Source: Actinomycetota bacterium (lineage in GTDB: Bacteria; Actinomycetota; AC-67). Taken from it: a stretch of DNA of 56,563 bases. A program made the translations under genes and the position numbers. Shown here one piece after another: positions 51,160 to 56,563 of this stretch. The stretch spans positions 1 through 56,563 of the forward strand of contig JBBDRM010000019.1 in NCBI GenBank assembly GCA_040905475.1, read 5' to 3'. How positions within the stretch are numbered: the first letter of the stretch is position 1; each line of letters opens with the position of its first letter. The notes under the pieces are model-generated. The model worked only from the letters and a program-made list of their open reading frames with translations, did not search any database and was not told the DNA's origin.

Positions 51160-51807
51160 TCAGGGCTCATCCTTACCGCCGTTCTTCTCTTGACGGATCG
51201 CATCGCCCCACAGACGCAGCCATGCCTTCCGTGGAATCCCTTTCGGCAGCGGTTCGTTCTCGACGATCTCGACGCCCCATCGCTGTTTCGCCTCGTCTAC
51301 GGCCAGCTCCCACGCGCGCTCCCAGTCGTCTTTTCGGTCACGCTCCATCCCTGTATCGGCGACGTCGAAACGCCTTTCTTCGTCGGGAGGCCGCCAGCCA
51401 TCCGACCATGACACGCGCTCTGCGCCTTTTCGCAACACAAGATCGAGGAGCCGCAACGCAAGATCGCTTCGCCAAGGCTGCGACCGTGCGATCCTGCAAT
51501 CAGTGAACGACCAACCGTTGCCGTCGAGCGTCCGCACAGTCACGCCCTCTGCTCCTGCCGCGTGGCGAGCCTGCCGGAGACGATTGGTGCTACCGGCAAA
51601 TCGCCGCACGTAGACAAAATCATGCGGGAACCTGCCCGCTGCGTTCCGATAGTCGCGGCGCCCGAGCATCTCGCGACACGCGGCGCATAGTCCACGGCGC
51701 CGGCACGGTCGCCTCCACGTGAACGACCGCCCGTCCTGAAGGCTGACGAGCGGCAAGAGCCATCCGCGGCATGGCGCATCAAAATCGAACCCGTTACTAT
51801 GACCCAC
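51160..51807 (-). CDS. hypothetical protein with CxxC-type zinc motif, possible replication function
   Basis: 215 residues. The N-terminal part has CRRRGLCAAC, spaced like a zinc knuckle, followed by HDFVYVRRFAG; the C-terminal third is helical and charged (WERAWELAVDEAKQRWG). The protein follows the AlpA-like gene on the same strand, the slot where PICI-type satellites carry replication genes, but no primase, helicase or HUH motif was seen. GTG start; an alternative lies further in. Function left open. Confidence 0.45.
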   Translation of the reverse strand: MGHSNGFDFDAPCRGWLLPLVSLQDGRSFTWRRPCRRRGLCAACREMLGRRDYRNAAGRFPHDFVYVRRFAGSTNRLRQARHAAGAEGVTVRTLDGNGWSFTDCRIARSQPWRSDLALRLLDLVLRKGAERVSWSDGWRPPDEERRFDVADTGMERDRKDDWERAWELAVDEAKQRWGVEIVENEPLPKGIPRKAWLRLWGDAIRQEKNGGKDEP

Positions 51808-51843
51808 GGTTGTTCCATCCGCTTCGTTGAGTCCGGCGCCGCG

Positions 51844-52071
51844 TCAGGTACCGGACTCATCTTTTTGATCTGTCGTTGTCGTGGTGTCGCTGTTCAAGCC
51901 CAACGCGGCTAGGACAGCCGCGGTCGGGATGATGTGCCTAGACCCGAGCTTGAACGCACCAGGGACCTCGCCCCGGCGCAGAGCCTCGTACGCAAGGCCG
52001 CGACTGACACCCGCGCAACGCGCGAACTCTTCGACGCTCATCGTCGGCTGCTCGCGCGGATCGGGAATCAC
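51844..52071 (-). CDS. AlpA/excisionase-like helix-turn-helix protein
   Basis: 75 residues dominated by a MerR-like winged helix: MSVEEFARCAGVSRGLAYEA, then LRRGEVPGAFKLGSRHIIP, the usual helix-turn-helix plus wing of AlpA/Xis proteins. Such proteins direct excision or activate integrase and replication genes in satellites and integrative elements. The GTG overlaps the upstream regulator's stop by 4 bp; an ATG 10 codons later is possible. Confidence 0.75.
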   Translation of the reverse strand: MIPDPREQPTMSVEEFARCAGVSRGLAYEALRRGEVPGAFKLGSRHIIPTAAVLAALGLNSDTTTTTDQKDESGT

Positions 52072-52307
52072 GGTTGCCCCCGCAGAGCCGCCAGGAGATC
52101 GGCGTATCGGACCGCCGCCTTACCCGAGGGACGCTTGTCACCCAGCTCCCAGCGCCGAACCGTGACGTGCGTCACGCCCACGACGGCGGCGATCTGGTTG
52201 AGAGATAGTTCAGCCTCGGCGCGGATGCGTTGCGCTTCGCCACTTCGCGCCAGGCGGCGCGCCAGGCTGACCTTGAGTGCTTCCGTCTTCGTCATCGTGC
52301 GTGCCAC
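52068..52307 (-). CDS. XRE-family transcriptional regulator
   Basis: 79 residues with a single helix-turn-helix, LSLNQIAAVVGVTHVTVRRW followed by E.GDKRP, a standard Cro/C1-type DNA-binding fold. Divergent from the gene upstream of the integrase across about 100 bp containing a palindrome and direct repeats, so it is the likely master repressor or activator of the element. Coupled with the AlpA-like gene by a 4-bp overlap. Confidence 0.8.
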   Translation of the reverse strand: MARTMTKTEALKVSLARRLARSGEAQRIRAEAELSLNQIAAVVGVTHVTVRRWELGDKRPSGKAAVRYADLLAALRGQP

Positions 52308-52331
52308 TCAAACACATCCTGATAGTGCCCG

Positions 52332-52408
52332 GTACCCTTTGGATAGCTCATTGCAGAATTGAGCCTCGGGGATTGGGCTAGCCCATTCTGTTCATCTGTT
52401 GTACCCTT
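52332..52408. promoter_or_regulatory. operator-like repeats between divergent regulator and integrase units
   Basis: GTACCCTT occurs twice in the same orientation (52332-52339 and 52401-52408), 69 bp apart, and a 12-bp palindrome TGGGCTAGCCCA lies between them (52374-52385). The placement between divergent starts suits binding sites for the XRE-like or AlpA-like protein. Confidence 0.45.
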
Positions 52409-52413
52409 GTGTC

Positions 52414-53037
52414 ATGGCCAAGCAGCGACGGAAGGACCCGTTCCCCATCCGGCACATCCGAGCCTTCGGCGACCTGTCGGTTGATTCTGTTTCGCTCGGC
52501 GATCGCCGCTGGTTGCCAACGTCGTTCGGGCTGACCTTCGATGACCCCAAACGGCCAGTCGTCGCGACACTGTGGGTCACGGTCGGCAAGGATGCGGTCC
52601 CCAGGGTCGCCAGGATCAGTGTCGAAGCCCGGGACGCAGCGAAGGGCATCAGTTCCGTGGCCCTGCGACTACCGCTGCCGGAGATTCTTCGCGAGGGGGC
52701 CGCCGTGGTCGTGCAGATCGGCCAGGAGGAGACACGAGGGACGCTGAAGAGCGAAGTCCGCCAGTGGCGCGAGGCGTTCATCCCGATGACGAATCCCACC
52801 GGCCCGACAGCGCAGCGTACCCGGCGTGCGTATCGCAGCGTCGATCAAGAACGGCTGCGCCGGGTTGCTACCGTCGTCCGTCGCGCCGTTGAGGAAGGGA
52901 AGCCCTTCATCAAGGCGGTCATGGAGGTGGAGCACGTCGGGCAGAGCCATGCGAAAAGGTTGATCGACGGGGCACGGGCAGCGGGATACCTGGAAGAGAC
53001 GAAGCCGCGAGGGCGGCGGAAGGGGAAGGGCCGATGA
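52414..53037 (+). CDS. hypothetical protein encoded directly upstream of the integrase
   Basis: 207 residues. The N-terminal 130 look beta-rich (FGLTFDDPKRPVVATLWVTV); the C-terminal part is basic and helical, with VGQSHAKRLIDGARAAGYL resembling a helix-turn-helix, and ends in a Lys/Arg-rich tail. ATG chosen; a TTG five codons earlier would overlap the GTACCCTT repeat. The stop overlaps the integrase start (ATGA), so it is co-expressed with integrase. Similar proteins precede integrases in other actinobacterial integrative elements; the role is not known. Confidence 0.6.
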   Translation: MAKQRRKDPFPIRHIRAFGDLSVDSVSLGDRRWLPTSFGLTFDDPKRPVVATLWVTVGKDAVPRVARISVEARDAAKGISSVALRLPLPEILREGAAVVVQIGQEETRGTLKSEVRQWREAFIPMTNPTGPTAQRTRRAYRSVDQERLRRVATVVRRAVEEGKPFIKAVMEVEHVGQSHAKRLIDGARAAGYLEETKPRGRRKGKGR

Positions 53038-54257
53038 GAGGAAGCGTCGTTCGGCGCGGGCGGTCCTGGTCCATCGTGGTCGATCAAGGAATGCAACCGG
53101 CACGGATGTGCGCGGCGGGATGCCGTGCCGGTGGCGGTCGAGGGCGGGGTCGCAGCGTTGTGGTCTGGAGTGATGACAAGATCGACCGTTGCCCGCGGTG
53201 CGGCGGCAAATTGTCAGAGCCAGTCAAGCTGCGCAGGCAGAGATGGAGCGGCGGCCATGCGACGAAGCGCGAGGCCGAAGCGGCGCTCCGTAAGGCGTTA
53301 GGCGAAGTCGAAAAGGGCGAGGACCCGTTCCCCGAGGACGTGTTGTTCTCCGAATACGCGCTCAGGTGGATTGAGCAGCGCGACATCCGAGCCTCAACCC
53401 GAGTCCGTTACCGGAGCCTGCTCCGCCATCACCTGCTCCCCGCACTCGGCCAGATTCCGCTCCGGCGGATCAAGCCCGCGCACCTTCGCGACCTCATGGA
53501 GCAGATGCGCGGCAAGGGACTCAAGCCCCGCTCGATCATCCAATGCCGTGCCCTCTGTTCCTCGATCATGGAGACGGCCTTGGGTGATGGTCTCGTCATG
53601 AACAATCCCGCTCGGGCGGCCAAGCCCCCCACGGCGGAGCGGCCGACTTTGGAGGTACCCAATGCTGCGGGCGTCCGGGCCATCATCGCGGCATCCGAGG
53701 GCACTCGGTGGGAGGCGCCGGTTCTGCTCGCCTGCGCTGCGGGCTTGAGGCGCAGCGAAACGCTCGGACTCACCTGGGCAGCTGTGGACCTCGATAAGGC
53801 GACAATCTCGGTCGCGCGCGGCCTCCATCGCGTCGAGGGCACATTCTCGATGCTCGACCCGAAGACCAAGCGAGCCGCCCGGACGCTGGAGATCCCCCCA
53901 TTTGCGGTCGAACACCTCCGACGTTGGAAGGTCGCCCAGGCTCAGCGGCGGCTCGCCATTGGCGAAGGGTGGGCCGCAGGCGACTTGGTGTGCGACGACG
54001 GCAAGGGCCAGCCGGTCAAGCCGGACGTGTTCACGCGCTCGTTCCGAAGACTGGCGAAGCGGGTGGGCTACCCCAATACCCGGCTACATGACGCGCGCCA
54101 CGGGTTCGCGACCTTGCTTCTGGAGGCCGACGTTCACCCTGCCATCGCCTCGGCAGCGCTCGGGCACTCCCGCGAGGCGTTCACGATGGAGCGTTACCAG
54201 CACGTTCGGACGACGGCCGCGGCGGCCAAGGCAATCGAGGACGCACTCGGCGGCTGA
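53034..54257 (+). CDS. tyrosine site-specific integrase
   Basis: 407 residues. An N-terminal Cys-rich segment (CAAGC and CPRCGG) is followed by an AP2-like/arm-binding stretch, the SAM-like core-binding domain (YALRWIEQRDIRASTRVRYR) and the catalytic domain. The catalytic residues are R near 240 (GLRRSETLGLTW), HxxR near 351 (HDARHG) and the nucleophile Y near 387 (TMERYQHV), with LGHS before it. ATG overlaps the previous stop. It lies next to tRNA-Cys and points toward it, as do integrases that recombine into a tRNA 3' end. Confidence 0.93.
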   Translation: MRGSVVRRGRSWSIVVDQGMQPARMCAAGCRAGGGRGRGRSVVVWSDDKIDRCPRCGGKLSEPVKLRRQRWSGGHATKREAEAALRKALGEVEKGEDPFPEDVLFSEYALRWIEQRDIRASTRVRYRSLLRHHLLPALGQIPLRRIKPAHLRDLMEQMRGKGLKPRSIIQCRALCSSIMETALGDGLVMNNPARAAKPPTAERPTLEVPNAAGVRAIIAASEGTRWEAPVLLACAAGLRRSETLGLTWAAVDLDKATISVARGLHRVEGTFSMLDPKTKRAARTLEIPPFAVEHLRRWKVAQAQRRLAIGEGWAAGDLVCDDGKGQPVKPDVFTRSFRRLAKRVGYPNTRLHDARHGFATLLLEADVHPAIASAALGHSREAFTMERYQHVRTTAAAAKAIEDALGG

Positions 54258-54270
54258 CGATCCATCCGGA

Positions 54271-54822
54271 TCATCGCCTCACTGTCGATCGTCTCGCGAC
54301 AGTGTCCTTCGCCGCGCAGACGATGCGGTCCCAACCGTGTTCTCCGTCGTTCCCGTGCTCGCAGTAGGAAGCCTCAACTTGTTCCTGTCTCGACCAGGAA
54401 ACGATGACTGAAGCAAAAAGCCGCTTCTTCACGAGATGCACCGCATCAGCGTCCTCGATGAAACCAGCCTTCCATTCCGCTAGTCTCTTGGACGCATCCT
54501 CATTCATGGGCCCGCTCGTTGATGCTCGAACTTCAGTTGCCTTAATTTGGTTGTAGAGGTTCGCAAGGTAGGTCCACTGCTGAGAGAACCGCGCGTACAG
54601 AGCCGTGTACGAAGCGGCGAATACGACCCCAAGAAATTTGAGCGCGTCGGTGATCCGTTCGCCGATACCCGAATCACCGAACAGATTTATCTCCCGTATT
54701 CCGATGGTCGGCCCAGCGATCAAGATGCTGATGAACAGCGCCCGACCCAGGACGACCGGACCGCCGTTGGCGTTCCTAACCATCCACTCGGCCGTCAGGA
54801 AGTCAACGAGTTTGCGCCACAT
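54271..54822 (-). CDS. two-helix membrane protein, probable cargo
   Basis: 183 residues. Two hydrophobic helices near the N-terminus (about 25-42 and 60-80, VVLGRALFISILIAGPTIGI and FLGVVFAASYTALYARFS) precede a soluble, charged C-terminal region with WKAGFIEDADAVHLVKKRL. No known family was recognised. It sits between integrase and attachment site, converging on the integrase 14 bp from its stop, a common cargo slot for defence or immunity genes. AT-richer than the host. No clear ribosome-binding site before the ATG. Confidence 0.55.
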   Translation of the reverse strand: MWRKLVDFLTAEWMVRNANGGPVVLGRALFISILIAGPTIGIREINLFGDSGIGERITDALKFLGVVFAASYTALYARFSQQWTYLANLYNQIKATEVRASTSGPMNEDASKRLAEWKAGFIEDADAVHLVKKRLFASVIVSWSRQEQVEASYCEHGNDGEHGWDRIVCAAKDTVARRSTVRR

Positions 54823-54916
54823 GCCGTACCGATGGTAGCCCCGGCGCCCGCTCAGGAGGCCTAACCTGGAGCGGCCAACGGATACCGGGATCCCGACGGT
54901 GCTAGCGAACTTGATG

Positions 54917-54933
54917 TTTGCAGCTTGTTTGCA
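54917..54933. repeat. paired TTTGCA motif, right end of satellite-like element
   Basis: ATGTTTGCAG and TGTTTGCA in tandem, 11 bp apart, about 60 bp inside the right attachment site. Same spacing as the left-end pair. Confidence 0.5.
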
Positions 54934-54958
54934 AGAAGCCCCCCCACGGGGGCTTCTT
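54933..54958. terminator. strong bidirectional hairpin before tRNA-Cys
   Basis: Perfect 11-bp stem AAGAAGCCCCC/GGGGGCTTCTT with CCAC loop. It lies between the element's right-end genes and the tRNA 3' end and can terminate transcription of either. Confidence 0.7.
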
Positions 54959-54992
54959 CACGATCGGGCTAACCGTTTGCCCTGGTCACTAC

Positions 54993-55066
54993 TGGAGGCG
55001 GCGCCCGGAATTGAACCGGGGTGGAGGGATTTGCAGTCCCTTGCCTAACCACTCGGCCACACCGCC
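54993..55066 (-). tRNA. tRNA-Cys (GCA), integration target
   Basis: Complete cloverleaf: acceptor GGCGGTG/CGCCGCC, D-arm GCC/GGC type, anticodon stem AGGGA/TCCCT with loop CTGCAAA (anticodon GCA), T-arm CCCGG/CCGGG with loop TTCAATT, CCA encoded. Its 3' half is the direct repeat that bounds the mobile elements to its left, so integration restores the gene. Confidence 0.93.
54995..55040 (-). repeat. attachment-site copy 3 (inside intact tRNA-Cys)
   Basis: 46 bp shared exactly with 46664-46709. The next base to the right differs, so the crossover lies within this block, between the T-arm and the anticodon stem. Confidence 0.9.
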
Positions 55067-55180
55067 AGAGCGGGGGGATTCTACCGTCCCCGACGAGCGT
55101 CGGCCCCGTCTAGCGGCCCGTCGATAGAATCCCTCGAAACCTAGCCACGCAGACCTTCTCCCACGCCCGAAAAGGAAGCC

Positions 55181-56470
55181 GTGACCGACCACCAACTACT
55201 CCTCGTGCTCGCCGAGATCCTGGTCCTCGTGGCCGCGGCCCGCGTCGGCGGAGAGATCGCCGCCCGGCTCGGCATCCCCATAGTCGTCGGCGAGATCGTG
55301 TTCGGGATCATGCTCGGCCCGTCGCTGTTCGGTCAGGTTTGGCCCGGCGGCTTCCGCGCCCTTTTCCCTCCCGATCCCGGCCAGCGAGACCTGCTCGAGC
55401 TCGTCGGGTGGATCGGCGTGCTGTTCCTCGTGGTGTCGGCCGGGCTCGAGACGCGGCTGGGCGTCCTTCGCGCGCACGGAAGAGCGGTGATGTTCGGGTG
55501 GCTCGGAGCCTTCCTCGTCCCGTTCGCGGCCGGCTGGGGATTCGGTCTCTTGGCGCCCGACATCCTGGTGGGGCCGGAGGCCGATCGCACCACTTTCGCG
55601 CTCTTCATCGGCGTCGCCATGTCGATCTCTGCGATCCCGGTGATCGCTCGAATCCTCATGGATCTAAACCTGATCAGAACGCGTCTGGGCGTGCTGATCA
55701 TGTCCACCGCGGTCGCCGACGACACGATCGGCTGGCTCGTGCTCGGCGTCGTCGCCGGGCTCGCTCGAGGAGAGGGGTTAGCGCTCGGAAACCTCGCGTG
55801 GACCCTGACGGTCACGGGGGCGTTCGTGGTCTTCGCTTTCACGGCCGGCCGTGATCTCCTCCGGTGGGCGCTCCGCTCGTCCCGGAGCCTGCGGATCGCA
55901 CACGCAGAAGTGACGGTCGTCCTCGGCTTCGTGTTGCTGGGCGCCCTTGCGACACAGGCGATCGGCGTGCATCTCGCTTTGGGGGCTTTCATCGTTGCGA
56001 TCCAGCTTCGCCGTACGGGCCTCAGCCTGAAGCGTTCGGAGAACGTCGTTACTCAGATCGGTTCGGGGTTCTTCACGCCGTTCTTCTTCGCGTTCACCGG
56101 TATCAACGTCGATCTGACGACCATGCGGGGATCGACGCTCGTCGCGACGATCGTCGCGGTAGCCATCGCATGTATCGCGAAGTTCGTGGGTGGAGCGTTC
56201 GGAGCTCGCGCCGGCGGACTGCCGAAGTGGGAGGCGATCGCGACCGGCATCGGGCTCAACGCCCGAGGCGCCATCGGCCTTGTCATCGCGGCCATCGGCC
56301 TGAGCATCGGCGTCATCACCGAGGAGGCCTACACGATGCTCGTGATGGTATCGGTCGTCACGACGTTGATGACGGCGCCGTTGCTACGGCTCTGCGTGAA
56401 GCGCATCAGCTTCGCCGACGCGCCGCCGAGCGCCGCTTCAACGGCCGACCTGGATCCGGCGACGCCCTGA
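55181..56470 (+). CDS. cation/proton antiporter (CPA2 family)
   Basis: 429 residues with about 12 membrane helices and no C-terminal TrkA domain. Helix signatures include LGIPIVVGEIVFGIMLGPSL, LVVSAGLE and STAVADDTIGWLVLG, where the Asp pair in helix 5 is the usual ion-binding site of CPA2 exchangers, and GLNARGAIGLVIAAIGL near the C-terminus. It exchanges Na+ or K+ for H+ across the membrane. GTG start with AAAGGAAG 5 bp upstream. Followed by a perfect palindrome and then a tRNA. Confidence 0.9.
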   Translation: MTDHQLLLVLAEILVLVAAARVGGEIAARLGIPIVVGEIVFGIMLGPSLFGQVWPGGFRALFPPDPGQRDLLELVGWIGVLFLVVSAGLETRLGVLRAHGRAVMFGWLGAFLVPFAAGWGFGLLAPDILVGPEADRTTFALFIGVAMSISAIPVIARILMDLNLIRTRLGVLIMSTAVADDTIGWLVLGVVAGLARGEGLALGNLAWTLTVTGAFVVFAFTAGRDLLRWALRSSRSLRIAHAEVTVVLGFVLLGALATQAIGVHLALGAFIVAIQLRRTGLSLKRSENVVTQIGSGFFTPFFFAFTGINVDLTTMRGSTLVATIVAVAIACIAKFVGGAFGARAGGLPKWEAIATGIGLNARGAIGLVIAAIGLSIGVITEEAYTMLVMVSVVTTLMTAPLLRLCVKRISFADAPPSAASTADLDPATP

Positions 56471-56477
56471 GACTTCA

Positions 56478-56503
56478 GGTGGGCCGGCACGTGCCGGCCC
56501 ACC
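56478..56503. terminator. 26-bp perfect palindrome, bidirectional terminator
   Basis: GGTGGGCCGGCAC and its exact reverse complement abut with no loop. It lies between the convergent antiporter gene and tRNA-Gly and can terminate both. Confidence 0.7.
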
Positions 56504-56509
56504 GATGAC

Positions 56510-56563
56510 TGGAGCGGGCGACCAGATTCGAACTGGCGACCCTCACCTTGGCAAGGTGATGCT
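56510..56563 (-). tRNA. tRNA-Gly (GCC), partial
   Basis: The 3' 54 nt are present: anticodon stem TCACC/GGTGA with loop TTGCCAA (GCC), T-arm CCAG-type with loop TTCGAAT, acceptor 3' strand CGCCCGC and encoded CCA. The 5' end lies beyond the window. Confidence 0.9.

Larger units (their letters stand above)
46664..55040. mobile_element. tRNA-Cys-integrated phage-satellite-like element with its own capsid and small terminase genes
   Basis: About 8.4 kb bounded by a 46-bp direct repeat of the tRNA-Cys 3' half. It encodes, left to right: a HEPN/AbiU2-like protein, major capsid-like protein, Cys-rich protein, P27-like small terminase, two unknown proteins, an AlpA-like and an XRE-like regulator, an unknown protein, tyrosine integrase and a two-helix membrane protein. 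Large terminase, portal, protease, tail and lysis genes are absent, so it could not package or lyse alone. Paired TTTGC motifs lie just inside both ends. Composition is less GC-rich than the host. Best reading: a capsid-encoding PICI-like satellite; a decayed prophage is the alternative. Confidence 0.75.

Overview
The window reads as a chromosome segment of a high-GC, uncultured-type actinobacterium (Actinomycetota). The evidence is a pgsA-patA-pimA set for phosphatidylinositol mannosides on the minus strand, an EF-G2-type GTPase, many GTG starts, and frequent 1-4 bp GTGA/ATGA stop-start overlaps. The class cannot be fixed from sequence alone. No rRNA, CRISPR array or intact insertion sequence was seen.

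Layout. (1) 1-2630: pimA (cut by the left edge), patA and pgsA. (2) 2767-7195: EF-G2-like GTPase, a soluble histidine kinase with its response regulator, and a divergent second regulator. (3) 7399-29763: a Wzx/Wzy-type exopolysaccharide locus. It encodes the initiating phosphoglycosyl transferase, an epimerase/dehydratase, three further glycosyltransferases, a flippase, a polymerase/ligase-like protein, a Wzz-like co-polymerase, a polysaccharide deacetylase, and an odd set of kinase-fold, nucleotidyltransferase-kinase and ATP-grasp enzymes. Three exported proteins of unknown function are interleaved. (4) 30115-33664: HIT protein, thrS and an exported HExxH peptidase. In mycobacteria thrS, HIT, pgsA, patA and pimA are adjacent; here the exopolysaccharide block appears to split them. 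(5) 33720-45188: tRNA-Val, a kinase, a long LPKTG-anchored repeat protein, HD-GYP, two response regulators, a second copy of the exported propeller-like family, another tRNA-Val and a TIGR02587/TIGR02588-like membrane pair. (6) 45233-55066: an integration hotspot at tRNA-Cys(GCA). (7) 55181-end: a cation/proton antiporter and a partial tRNA-Gly.

The most striking region is the tRNA-Cys hotspot. The 3' half of the tRNA is repeated three times in the same orientation. The right-hand interval (46664-55040) is a compact element with tyrosine integrase, AlpA-like and XRE-like regulators, a P27-like small terminase, a major capsid-like protein and a HEPN/AbiU2-like protein, but no large terminase, portal or protease. 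That is the layout of a capsid-encoding phage satellite. The left interval (45233-46709) keeps a 59-codon integrase tail and an MTHFR-family gene. Each element end carries a paired TTTGC motif, as expected for integrase arm sites.

A second system-level signal is a roughly 40-nt sequence upstream of the exopolysaccharide-initiating gene and both paralogous exported proteins, with a weaker copy before a glycosyltransferase. It suggests a surface/exopolysaccharide regulon. Product assignments come from reading translations and motifs; no database search was run.
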